Assembly: GCA_964463485.1 (NCBI GenBank)
Contig: CAYXDO010000001.1
Coordinates: forward strand, 1 to 64,000
DNA from: CAYXDO01 sp964463485
GTDB lineage: Bacteria; Myxococcota; Kuafuiibacteriia; Kuafuiibacteriales; Kuafuiibacteriaceae
Length of the DNA: 64,000 nt
Reading direction: 5' to 3'
Part shown: piece by piece, positions 9,898 to 18,200 of the stretch
Layout: every line of letters starts with the position of its first letter
Numbering within the stretch: position 1 is the first letter of the stretch
The notes under the pieces: model-generated
Told to the model about the DNA's origin: nothing
The model's database searches: none
The model's input: the letters and a program-made list of their open reading frames with translations, nothing else
Program-made: the position numbers and the translations under genes

Positions 9898-10137
9898 ATC
9901 AGCCGGGCGACGCCGCGACTGCGCAGAACGGTGGACGAGTCCTCGGCAACGTTGTAAAAGCGGGTCATGATGCGGATCTCGTCGAGCAGCCGACAACCTG
10001 CGGCGCTTCAAGGGACGGAGGGCGCTTCCGTGGCGCGGGAGCCTTCGCAGACTTCGACCACCGGACTCGAAATACCTCCGCAACGCGTGGAGCACCCGGT
10101 CGTCGATACACACACGACCCGGCACCCCCTGGAGGCG

Positions 10138-10908
10138 ATGTGGTCGTACGCGCAGAAGGCCTCTCCGGTGGCCGCGGTCGTGCTCGGGACGACACTCCTG
10201 TTCTGCGGCTGTGCGACGAAACCGCTCCCCGGCGGCGTCGCCCCCAATGTCGCAATCGTGAAGAGTTGGTCGCAGGGGCAAGCAGGCAATTGCGTCACCG
10301 TCGCGTCGCTCAAGGCCGCGCAGACCGTCTTTCCGGAGCTCGCGGGGACCAACGGCGTCCTCGCCGCATGTTCAGAGGACGCGGCCGGGTTCGACATCGT
10401 CATGCGTGACGGGTTCGCGTGCCGGGTGACCAAGGACGAGGTCAAGGTCGCCGGGCGGGAGTCTGGCTTCAACGTCTGGAGCAAAGACAAGTCCAAGAAC
10501 GCCGTGCTGCTCTACGCCGCCTGCGCCAAGCGCGCGCAGGTCGAGGGCAACGACTCGGCCGGGCCGAACGAGATGGACTTCAAAAAGGCCTGCCGCTCGC
10601 TGAACGACGGAGAGTGGGAAGAGGAAGGTCTGAGCCGCCTCGGCCTAGCCGCCCTCTGCCGCTCGATCGAAATCGGCGACGCAAAAAAATACTCGGCCGT
10701 CGTAGTGTGCAACGGTACTCATGCGTGGTTCGTGACCGGGGGCTACGGTGACACGTACGGCATGATCCGCGAGCTCGGCAAAGAGCGATGGAACGCCTAC
10801 TCAGCCACGGCGCTGTTGACCCCCGAGCAGGCCGCGGCAAATCCCAAAGCAGAGCCCGTGTTTGCTCCGCTGCCGCCGCCCAGCCCCAATATTCCGCACA
10901 ACTTCTGA
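10138..10908 (+). CDS. Calpain-like (papain-fold) cysteine peptidase lipoprotein
   Basis: The start chosen at ATG 10138 gives 256 residues and a signal peptide ending LLFCGC, a plausible lipobox. An upstream ATG at 9967 would add 57 residues with no coding character. The mature part starts with SWSQGQAGNCVTVASLKAA, which matches the calpain active-site pattern QGxxGDC with a potential nucleophile Cys. Later, AVLLYAACAKRAQ resembles the calpain WVxLLEKAYAK motif, and NGTHAWFVTGG supplies the candidate active-site His. So a C2-type papain-fold domain is likely, exported and membrane anchored. It is flanked by tamB upstream and a convergent small gene. Substrate and activity are unknown. GGAGG lies only 2 nt before the ATG, which is unusually close. 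Confidence 0.65.
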   Translation: MWSYAQKASPVAAVVLGTTLLFCGCATKPLPGGVAPNVAIVKSWSQGQAGNCVTVASLKAAQTVFPELAGTNGVLAACSEDAAGFDIVMRDGFACRVTKDEVKVAGRESGFNVWSKDKSKNAVLLYAACAKRAQVEGNDSAGPNEMDFKKACRSLNDGEWEEEGLSRLGLAALCRSIEIGDAKKYSAVVVCNGTHAWFVTGGYGDTYGMIRELGKERWNAYSATALLTPEQAAANPKAEPVFAPLPPPSPNIPHNF

Positions 10909-11022
10909 AAGATCGCGCGGTGCACCGCGGAACTTGCCGGCGCCGCGTACGAAGGACGCTCCGCGAATTCGTGAGGTGCGAAGCCACGGAGGACGCGGAG
11001 GCGGGCGCGGAAACTCATGGAA

Positions 11023-11039
11023 GGATGATCGAATCATCC
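11023..11039. terminator. Possible bidirectional hairpin between convergent genes
   Basis: GGATGAT-CGA-ATCATCC forms a 7-bp stem with a 3-nt loop. It lies in the 202-bp space between a plus-strand gene ending at 10908 and a minus-strand gene ending at 11111. No T-run follows on either strand, so a terminator role is only suggested by position. Confidence 0.3.
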
Positions 11040-11110
11040 CTCCCGCTCTGCTCCCTCTCCGGGTCCGCCGTGACTTCATCGAGGTCACGAGGTCTTCGGA
11101 ACCCAGCCCT

Positions 11111-11503
11111 CTACTTCCACTCGAACACGTTGTTCATCACGTTGCCCTGGGCGTCGACCTCATGCTCGAAGACCGCGCAGGTTCCGTTCAAGCGCGCGAG
11201 GCCCGGCGAGTCCGTCATGTAATAGACCGCCCCACGGAACGAGATCCCACCGCTGGTGTTGAATTTCCCGACGCCCGACCCGGCCCACGTGGCCCGCTCA
11301 CCCTTCTTCCCCATCAACACGCCCTGGCCCGATCCAAAGAGACTTCCGTCCGGACGCATCTCCGCCGCGTAGGTGCCGAACTCAGTCGCCTCCAGGCCGA
11401 GGATCGTCCCCGACGCTTCGAAGCTCGTCTCCACTTTGCCGTCGGTCAACACTCGACGTCCCGTGATCTTCCCGCGCTCGTTACCCAGTTTCTCTCCAAG
11501 CAT
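11111..11503 (-). CDS. Conserved small protein, probable beta-barrel, function unknown
   Basis: The start is set at 11503 because GGAAGGAG lies 8 nt upstream. A GTG 24 nt earlier has the ribosome site inside its own reading frame and is less likely. The 130-residue product has no signal peptide and is Gly-rich with alternating hydrophobic pattern (VETSFEASGTILGLEATEFGTY, GVGKFNTSGGISFRGAVYY, LARLNGTCAVFEHEVD). This looks like a compact beta-barrel of the kind seen in widespread uncharacterised proteins with an allene-oxide-cyclase-like fold, but I cannot confirm that. Neighbours give no clue. Confidence 0.75.
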   Translation of the reverse strand: MLGEKLGNERGKITGRRVLTDGKVETSFEASGTILGLEATEFGTYAAEMRPDGSLFGSGQGVLMGKKGERATWAGSGVGKFNTSGGISFRGAVYYMTDSPGLARLNGTCAVFEHEVDAQGNVMNNVFEWK

Positions 11504-11673
11504 TCCGTACTCTCCTTCCAGTCGCACTCAGCGACTCGAGACGTCTCGATAGCTCGTTCTCATTTGCCGGATAAATACGTCATCGGGTTGACCACAATGC
11601 TGCCGGCACGAGGGGCCCCGGATCAAACCAGGCCGACCGAGTTGCCCTGTTGGATCCGCCGTTCTCGCGACCG

Positions 11674-12234
11674 TCAATCGGGTCGGTCGGCGTAGGTATT
11701 GGCGACTCGAAAATCGAAGAACCTCGGGCCCTGGTCCCTGATCATGGCGGCGACGGCGGCCAGACCGCCGACGGTCACGAGCAAGTCGAGGGCGTGTTTG
11801 GCGTGGGTCAGGCGGGAATCCAGCGGACCCTGGAGGCCTTCGATGCGGAGGGCGCCGAACCAAATCAACGAAACGAACACGAGCAGCGCGGTCACGAGCG
11901 CACGGTCGTAGCGAGGAGAGAACACACTCCCCATTTCGCGGCCGACGCGACGCGAGGGCTGGCGGAGCTTCGTCCAAAGCTTGATCAGCGGATACACGAC
12001 GAGCAGCGCCGCGACCTCCAGCTCGAAAGCCAACGGAATGCTGAATCGGTCTACGAGCTGCAGCACCCGCAGCGTGGCGACCCCGGCGAGGGCGAGCACA
12101 CTCGTGGCGTAAATGCAGCGCAGATAGATCTTGGTGTCGAGCGGCGAGCCGCAGGCCGAGCACAGGATTTCGAGCGAGTCATTCTCGGTGCGGCAGTCGC
12201 CGCACGACTTCACCGCTGGATTCGTGAGTTGCAC
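11674..12234 (-). CDS. Zinc-ribbon membrane protein, function unknown
   Basis: The 186-residue product starts at GTG. Residues 11-31 carry a zinc ribbon, CGDCRTENDSLEILCSACG (two CxxC knuckles). Four hydrophobic segments follow: about 39-60, 67-85, 112-130 and 146-166, with a basic loop between the second and third (KLRQPSRRVGREMG). This is the general layout of small zinc-ribbon membrane proteins of unknown role. No strong ribosome site is visible. It lies downstream of another Cys-pair protein gene and is separated from it by a 209-bp space carrying a palindromic repeat. Confidence 0.6.
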   Translation of the reverse strand: MQLTNPAVKSCGDCRTENDSLEILCSACGSPLDTKIYLRCIYATSVLALAGVATLRVLQLVDRFSIPLAFELEVAALLVVYPLIKLWTKLRQPSRRVGREMGSVFSPRYDRALVTALLVFVSLIWFGALRIEGLQGPLDSRLTHAKHALDLLVTVGGLAAVAAMIRDQGPRFFDFRVANTYADRPD

Positions 12235-12343
12235 GGTGTCATCGAACGCCGCGCAGCTCAGCGCTACGGCGTACCGCGGTCATCGTGATCGTCACCGCAG
12301 GCGTCGGAGAGGTTCCCTCGGACGCCTGCTCCGAGGAGGCGAG

Positions 12344-12385
12344 TCCGCGAAGCTTACGCGCAGGCAAGATGCCTGCGCTCCCAGG
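12344..12385 (-). repeat. Dispersed palindromic repeat, copy 1
   Basis: The core CGCAGGCAAGATGCCTGCG (12359-12377) is a 7-bp perfect hairpin with a 5-nt loop. The surrounding 42 bp are identical to copy 3 at 44351-44392. The element starts 59 nt downstream of the stop codon of the minus-strand gene ending at 12445. Confidence 0.85.
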
Positions 12386-12444
12386 GGTCCGCGAAGCATA
12401 CGCATGCGCCACACACGTTTGTCCCGCGTCGACCATCCAGACTC

Positions 12445-13245
12445 TCACGGGAGCTTCGTGCAGTGGCAACCGATGAAGCGGCTCACGAAGAGGTACCGCT
12501 CTTTGACTTCTCCACCGCACTTTTCGCAGATTTCGCCGAGGGCCGCAGCTCGGGCGGCCCGCGGAGGAGGTTGGGTTGGAGGGCTCGCCTGCTTGCTCGC
12601 CGGCGGAGGCGTCGGCAGGGCGAGAAGGGCAGGCGCGGCGGGTGTGGCCACGGGCTGAGTTGCCGGGTAGAATTCGACGACGCTCACGCGCTTCCACCTC
12701 GAAGCGTAGCTCCGTGACACCAGGCTCGAGGTCAGGAGTTGGTTCCGACTCGTGATCGCAGAGATCGGGGAATCCGGACTCAGGTACACATCGTCGGGGT
12801 TCGAATAGGAGGTCCGATCGGTCATGAGTTTGTGGGTTGGCCGAGCGACACCTTGCTGAAAGGCACGGATCAACAAGTCCACACAGTCCGTTGGGCCGCT
12901 GTTCTTCGACGGATCGAGCAGAAACAGCCCGCAGGGGTAATAGGCCGCGCACAACCAGAATCCATTCCCATTGGCGTAGTGGTACCCTGCGAACGAAAAC
13001 TCGATCCCGCGAGACTTCTGGGTGAGTTGACTGACTTCGTCCCCCCAGCAGGGTCGTCCATACTTCCGCTGGAGCAAGGTGCTGGGAACCGCGAGATGAG
13101 ATCGGAGGCAGCTCCCGCAACGGATCACGCCGAGCTCCTCGTTGGGCCTGGCCGGGTCGCACGCCACCACGGCGTCCTCGTCCTCCCAAACGGCGGCAAA
13201 ACAAGGATGGTCTTCGGCGGCCTTCTGGAGCGACGCAGGCAGCAT
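12445..13245 (-). CDS. Hypothetical protein with a C-terminal Cys-pair (zinc-ribbon-like) motif
   Basis: The product has 266 residues and no signal peptide. The N-terminal half (about 1-170) is a globular domain rich in Cys, Trp and Tyr (IRCGSCLRSHLAVP, FSFAGYHYANGNGFWLCAAYY) that I do not recognise. A Pro/Ala linker (about 195-235) leads to a C-terminal GEICEKCGGEVKERYLFV and GCHC, a likely zinc-binding ribbon. The ATG has no clear ribosome site. Codon usage looks normal for the window. A dispersed palindromic repeat lies 3' of the gene. The product may be a metal-binding regulatory or assembly factor, but no function can be assigned. Confidence 0.6.
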   Translation of the reverse strand: MLPASLQKAAEDHPCFAAVWEDEDAVVACDPARPNEELGVIRCGSCLRSHLAVPSTLLQRKYGRPCWGDEVSQLTQKSRGIEFSFAGYHYANGNGFWLCAAYYPCGLFLLDPSKNSGPTDCVDLLIRAFQQGVARPTHKLMTDRTSYSNPDDVYLSPDSPISAITSRNQLLTSSLVSRSYASRWKRVSVVEFYPATQPVATPAAPALLALPTPPPASKQASPPTQPPPRAARAAALGEICEKCGGEVKERYLFVSRFIGCHCTKLP

Positions 13246-13490
13246 GATCCAGAATTAGCACAGCCTTCTGGTCGAACGGAAGGTGGGATCGGGAGGTCGT
13301 GCAGCATGCGAGGCCCGGGGCAAGGTACGTTCAGCACGGTGACTCCGTGCGATCGACCGACGAACAAACGAGACGCGTCAGAGATGAGCGACACCGGACG
13401 CCCTCGAGCGCGATCGCAAGGCGCGGTTGGTCTTCTGCGTCAGAGAGTATGACCGACGTCTTGGGCAGGAGCTGACGAACTGAGCCACTT

Positions 13491-13509
13491 CTCGTCCGCA
13501 CGGGACGAG
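13491..13509 (-). terminator. Possible hairpin downstream of the PPC-like lipoprotein gene
   Basis: CTCGTCC-GCACG-GGACGAG forms a 7-bp stem 10 nt after the stop of the minus-strand gene ending at 13520. There is no U-tract. It may protect the 3' end or be incidental. Confidence 0.3.
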
Positions 13510-13519
13510 TAGAAACTCA

Positions 13520-14209
13520 TCAAGCCGAGTAAGTGCCGGCTCCTGGAGCGATCGTCACGCCGGGGCCGGCGTTGACTCGGAGCAGATAGACCGAGTCCGC
13601 GGCCAACAGATCGGAGGCTGCGCCCGAGTCGATGATCGTCTCGCACTGGTCTTGCGTCCCGTTCGCGGCGCGGACACTTCGGCCTTGGGCGCCATCGAGG
13701 ACCTCGAAGAGCTCCATGTCGATCAGATTACCGAGCCCGACGGACCAGCACGCAGCCACGTAGACATTCGGGAGCGTAGTCTCGGGCCCCGTTCGGAACA
13801 CGTAGTAGTCGACGTCGGCCGCCGATTCGAGCTGCGTGACCGGCGTCGAGAAGCCCATCCAGGCTGGGCTCGTGAGCACACCCACGGGCGTTGCGGTGCC
13901 GGGTGTGTCGTTGGGTTCGACATCGCGAAACTCACCTGAGGTGTCGGTGCCGGGGTCCGGCACGGACATGGCGACGACGCCGGTATCTGCGGTTCCGTTA
14001 TCCGAAGGACCGCTATCGAGGCCGCCGCCGTCTGCCCCATCCGAAGCCGCGCCATCTCCAAGAACCGCATCGCGCGCCGAGGCATCGCGGGGGGTCGTGC
14101 TGGTGGGTCGATTTCGTTCTTCGCTGCAACTGCCAAGGAGGATGGAGAATCCCAGCAGCAGCGAGTAGGCCGCCAGGTCCATCCGAATCTCGAGATCACC
14201 GTTACTCAT
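13520..14209 (-). CDS. Lipoprotein with a PPC-like domain
   Basis: The product has 229 residues. The ATG follows GGGAGGG and directly abuts the stop of the upstream FG-GAP gene (TGA then ATG), so the two are co-transcribed and probably coupled. The signal peptide ends LLGSC (lipobox). An Asp/Gly/Ala-rich disordered linker (about 35-90) leads to EFRDVEPNDTPGTATPVG, the typical start of bacterial pre-peptidase C-terminal (PPC) domains, and a beta-sandwich including DVDYYVFRTGPETTLPNVYV. Such domains are non-catalytic parts of secreted proteins. Function unknown; probably a surface or periplasmic lipoprotein. Confidence 0.75.
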   Translation of the reverse strand: MSNGDLEIRMDLAAYSLLLGFSILLGSCSEERNRPTSTTPRDASARDAVLGDGAASDGADGGGLDSGPSDNGTADTGVVAMSVPDPGTDTSGEFRDVEPNDTPGTATPVGVLTSPAWMGFSTPVTQLESAADVDYYVFRTGPETTLPNVYVAACWSVGLGNLIDMELFEVLDGAQGRSVRAANGTQDQCETIIDSGAASDLLAADSVYLLRVNAGPGVTIAPGAGTYSA

Positions 14210-15265
14210 TCATTGCCCTCCCGAGCTTTGGGATTCGTTGATCAGGACGTCGAATCTTCGTGCCTCGAAGGCCAGAACTGCAAGATCTTCGTCTCCGTCG
14301 CCGTCGAAATCCGCCGCCTCGACCTGAATCGGGCCTCGCCCGACCGGCCGGGAGACGACACGAGCGGTCGGCGCGAGCGGATCGATGAGGAGCAGCAGCT
14401 CGTGATTTTGTTCGTCGACGATCGCCAGGGTCGGGCGGAGGTCCACCGAAAGGGTCGTGATGTCATACAGGACACCCGAGCGCTGGTAAGGGGCGGGCGC
14501 CCGACGCGGAGCTCCCGGAAAAATCACGAGCCCGCCCGAGCGGCAGGCGACGCTGAGCTCCGGCCGTCGGTCAGCGTCGAGGTCCGAGATAGAAGCTGCG
14601 CGAGGGGACGAGCAGGTGGGTCTCCGCTCCGGTTGCGCGAGGGTGCCGAGGTCGTTGTGTAGGACGAGGACGGAGTCGCTGCCGGCAAGGAGACCCACGA
14701 GGTCGACATCGCCGTCCCCGTCGACGTCACCGGACATCAGACGTTCGACGCCGGGAGCCGCAAAAACGGCAGCCTCTCGGAACTCACCTTCGACTTCGCG
14801 CAGCAACCGTATCGCTCCGGCTTCGAGCGTCAGCCCCGTCGCCACGGCGAGATCGAGGCGGCCGTTGGAGTCGAAGTCGGCGGAGTCGACGTCGATGGGA
14901 CCGTCTGGGAGGCGCAGCTGACTCACGCGTACGTACGCAGTGCCTTGGGTCTGTAGGAAGCTGAGCGTGCGCTCGGCCGTGTCGGCGCTGACCACGCCGT
15001 CCGAGTAGCGTGCGAGCGCACGCGGGCCTCGTCCTACGGAGGCGGAGCTCGTAAAGACGAGCCCGGAAGACTCGTCCCATCGCGAGAAGAGGACGCGGCC
15101 GTCGAGCTCCAACGCGAAGGCGATCAGGCCATCGACCAGGACGAAATCGCGAGCGGGGCCCGGCAGCGCCGATCGCACGACGGAGGGGAAAGGCTCCGCA
15201 CGCTGACCGGGCGGATCGCTACAGGCAATGACGAGACTCAGAAGGCAACGAGGGGACCTTCGCAC
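14210..15265 (-). CDS. FG-GAP/VCBS-repeat lipoprotein
   Basis: The 351-residue product begins at GTG and has a short signal peptide with lipobox VIAC. It carries repeated calcium-loop motifs typical of FG-GAP/VCBS beta-propellers: VDSADFDSNGRLDLAVATG, GDVDGDGDVDLVGLLAG, ISDLDADRRPELSVAC and AADFDGDGDEDLAVLAF. Such proteins form integrin-like propellers on bacterial surfaces. The gene is 24 bp downstream of the giant CARDB gene and abuts the PPC-like lipoprotein gene, so the three form one minus-strand operon of surface proteins. The binding partner is unknown. Confidence 0.85.
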   Translation of the reverse strand: MRRSPRCLLSLVIACSDPPGQRAEPFPSVVRSALPGPARDFVLVDGLIAFALELDGRVLFSRWDESSGLVFTSSASVGRGPRALARYSDGVVSADTAERTLSFLQTQGTAYVRVSQLRLPDGPIDVDSADFDSNGRLDLAVATGLTLEAGAIRLLREVEGEFREAAVFAAPGVERLMSGDVDGDGDVDLVGLLAGSDSVLVLHNDLGTLAQPERRPTCSSPRAASISDLDADRRPELSVACRSGGLVIFPGAPRRAPAPYQRSGVLYDITTLSVDLRPTLAIVDEQNHELLLLIDPLAPTARVVSRPVGRGPIQVEAADFDGDGDEDLAVLAFEARRFDVLINESQSSGGQ

Positions 15266-15289
15266 CGCCCAGGCAGGTCGCGACGCGAC

Positions 15290-18200
15290 TCAGCTCTCCA
15301 CTTTCGAAGGCCCGTGCGGTCGTCGCGTTCGGCCTAGCAGGAGGAAAAGGAGGGCCACGAGGGTCAGGCCCGTCGCCGAGCTGCTCGTCGAGGACGTTCG
15401 GCAGCCACAGCCCGAGCCCGTGTCGGACTGAGTTGGGTCAGGTGTCGTCGCGGCCTCTTCGATTTCCATGGCCACGGGTACTCTTGCGACTTGGCCGAGC
15501 GCGTCCGTCACTTCCACCAAGAAAGCGGCGAGCCCACCGGTTTTTTCGTCGCGTTCGATGGGTGTGCCGAAGATGCGGAGCCGCTCCATCGAGCCGAGTC
15601 CGACCGTCTCGGATTCGATGCCCGGCGGGAGGCCACCCTCGATCCGCCAGACGTACGGAGGCACGCCGAGGTGAGCTTCGAAGAGCACTTCATACGCTGC
15701 GCCGATTCGTGCAGTAGGCACCGCGCTCGGCGTCACGTTGAGCTCCCGGGTGGGAAGGACGACGAGGACGAGATCTCCAAAGTCGACCTGACGCGCGTCG
15801 CCCTGCCCGCGCTCGACTTCGACTCGGAAGCGATAGGTTCCGATCGCGGTGGGCGTTCCGTTGAGCTCGCCGCTCGCGCCGAGCGACAAGCCTTCGGGGA
15901 GGAAAGCTCCGCGGAAGAGCGGCGGACCCGCGGGCCCTCCGAGCGCGGAGAGTCGCGTGGAATAGCGCTCTCCAACGACCGCTTCCGGCAGGATTCCAGA
16001 GACGAGGGTGAGTTTGGCGGAAGGTACGACGAGCAGCGGAATGACTCTCCGAGCGGTCGCTCGGCCATCCGTAACCTCGACGTCGAGCTGGTACCTTCCA
16101 TCCGCTTCGGGCACGCCGTGGACATAGCCGTCCGAGTCGAGCGCGAGGCCCCGAGGGAGCGGAGACAGCGACGAGAAAGTCACAGCCGCGGACGCACCGA
16201 CGGTCTCGATCACCGGTCGCTCCCTAGGGTCATCGACGATGGGGTACGGCTGTCCCGCGACGCCCGCGCCGAGCTCGCGAGTGACGATCACGAGCTCGTC
16301 GGTCCCTTCGAAGACCTCGAGCGCGATGGGTCCGAGCACCGCGGTGACTCCGGCTCGCTCGACGCTTACGGAGAAGCTCGAGAGAGTCGGTCGAACGGCG
16401 ACGCCCGAGACCCGTCCTGAGGGGTCGAGCCGGAAACCGTCAGGAAGCTCACCGGCAGCGAGCTCGAAAGTCGCACTCTCGTCGGCGCCCAGGACGACGA
16501 TTCGGACGTCGTAGGGCACACCGGAGAAAGCGGGAGGCAACCGGGCTTCGGCGAGAGAGAGAGACCCGACGTCGAAGAACTCCGTGGAGACGGCGTTGTC
16601 GAGCTCGTCGAGCTCGGCGACGGCCTCATCGGAGTCGACGAGGAGCGCGAAGGTGAATCGCCCCGAGGGTACGTCGGAAGGCAAAGTCACCTGGGCCGTG
16701 AACTGATCGTCGGTGCCGGCGGAGAGTGTGCGGCTGCCGCCGGTGATGGCTCGGTCGCTCGCGCTCGGCGTCTCGTTCGAGCTCAACACGACGAGGTACG
16801 CGGCGGTCGCGTCGAGGGCGCCGTCGTTCGAGATCGTGAGACTGAGTGCGACATTCGACCCGGGGGCAACAGGCGCGTCGAAGGAGATGGCGCGGGCGAC
16901 GAGGTTGGGGCGGGGCGCGAGCGCCACGAGCTGAGCGTCGGCGTCGAGCCGATTGTTCGACTCGTTCGGCTCGTCGAGCTCTTCGTCGACGTCGCCGAGC
17001 AAAGTGACTCCGTAACGTCCTGGGGCGACGCTGGCTGGAATCGAGACGATCACGTCCTCGTCGAAGACACTGTAAGGAGCCACGGTGACCGCCGTCGACG
17101 AGTACAATCGGTCGAGGAGCGTTCCGTCCGGCGCAGTGAGTTGTACGCCGTAGTGGAAGGGTCCGAGCGGAGCTCCGGTGAGCGAGCGAAACTCGACATG
17201 CGCTTCGAACGAGCCGCCGACATACACACGGCCGAGCGGCCCGGTCGTCAGGTCGAAGGCAGAGGGTCGAACATCTTGGCCGCTATCTTTGGTGACGACG
17301 ATGACGCGCCCGATCTGATTGACGAAGTCCGAGTCGGTGCAGTTCGGGCTACAGGCGAGGAGCGCTTCACCGAGGGTCCCCGATGGGTCTTCGAAGCCCG
17401 CGCTGGCGGACAGGCCGCCGGACTGGAAGAAGGTCGACGCGCCGTAGTGCAGCTCGAAGCGGCCGGCGGCTCCTTCGAAGAGCCAGAGCTGCATGTCGAA
17501 GAACTCACCCGGTGTGCCTGGATAGTGTTGCATGTCATCCCATTCGACGACGAACACGCGGTTGGGTGCGGCGCCGCGGACTTCGGTGGAGACATGGGGG
17601 TCCCACATGTCATCCCAAAAAACGCCGATGAGGTTGTTCGGAGGGGTACCCAATTCGAGGAGCGACTCATTGTTTAGATTCGCCGCCTCTCCGGGGTTGA
17701 AAGAGACCAGGCCGTTGGTGCCGATCGAGAGTTGGGAGTACGCCTGGTCGAAGTAGAGGAAATCGAAGGGAAGGTCGACGGTGACCTCGGCGTCGTCGAT
17801 CCCTTGAAAGGTGAGGGCCTCGCCAGCGGTCAAGGGCTCGAAGCTGCGCCGCTCTTCGAGCACCTGGTACGGGTGCGAAGGGGACGGCGCAGCTCGTACG
17901 GAGACGGGCGCGAGCGCCAGCAAGAGGAGGGTGAGGGCTGACCGGCGGCGTAGGCCGAGCATGAGCACGACAACCGCCAGGGCGATGGCGGTCGCGCCAT
18001 TCCGCGATGGGTTGGAGGAGCAATCACATCCTGCGTCGGTCACGCCCGGCGCGTCCGGTTGACTCGACGTCACGCGGATGCCGAAGGCTCGGACCGCCTC
18101 GGACCCCGATCCGTCGGAGGCAGACACGACGAAGGCAAAGACACCTTCCTGAGTCGGAGTACCAGACAGGGTGCCATCCGGACTCAGCGCGAGCCCGGCA

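Noticed and set aside
9967..10137. Possible extra N-terminus of the calpain-like gene (start at 9967)
   Set aside because: No ribosome site, no coding character, and the lipobox lies only downstream of ATG 10138.
11504..11527. GTG start 24 nt upstream for the small conserved protein
   Set aside because: The strong GGAAGGAG site falls within that extension and points to ATG 11503.
13125..13394. Minus-strand open frame overlapping the start of the Cys-pair protein
   Set aside because: It overlaps a better-supported gene and shows no family motif.
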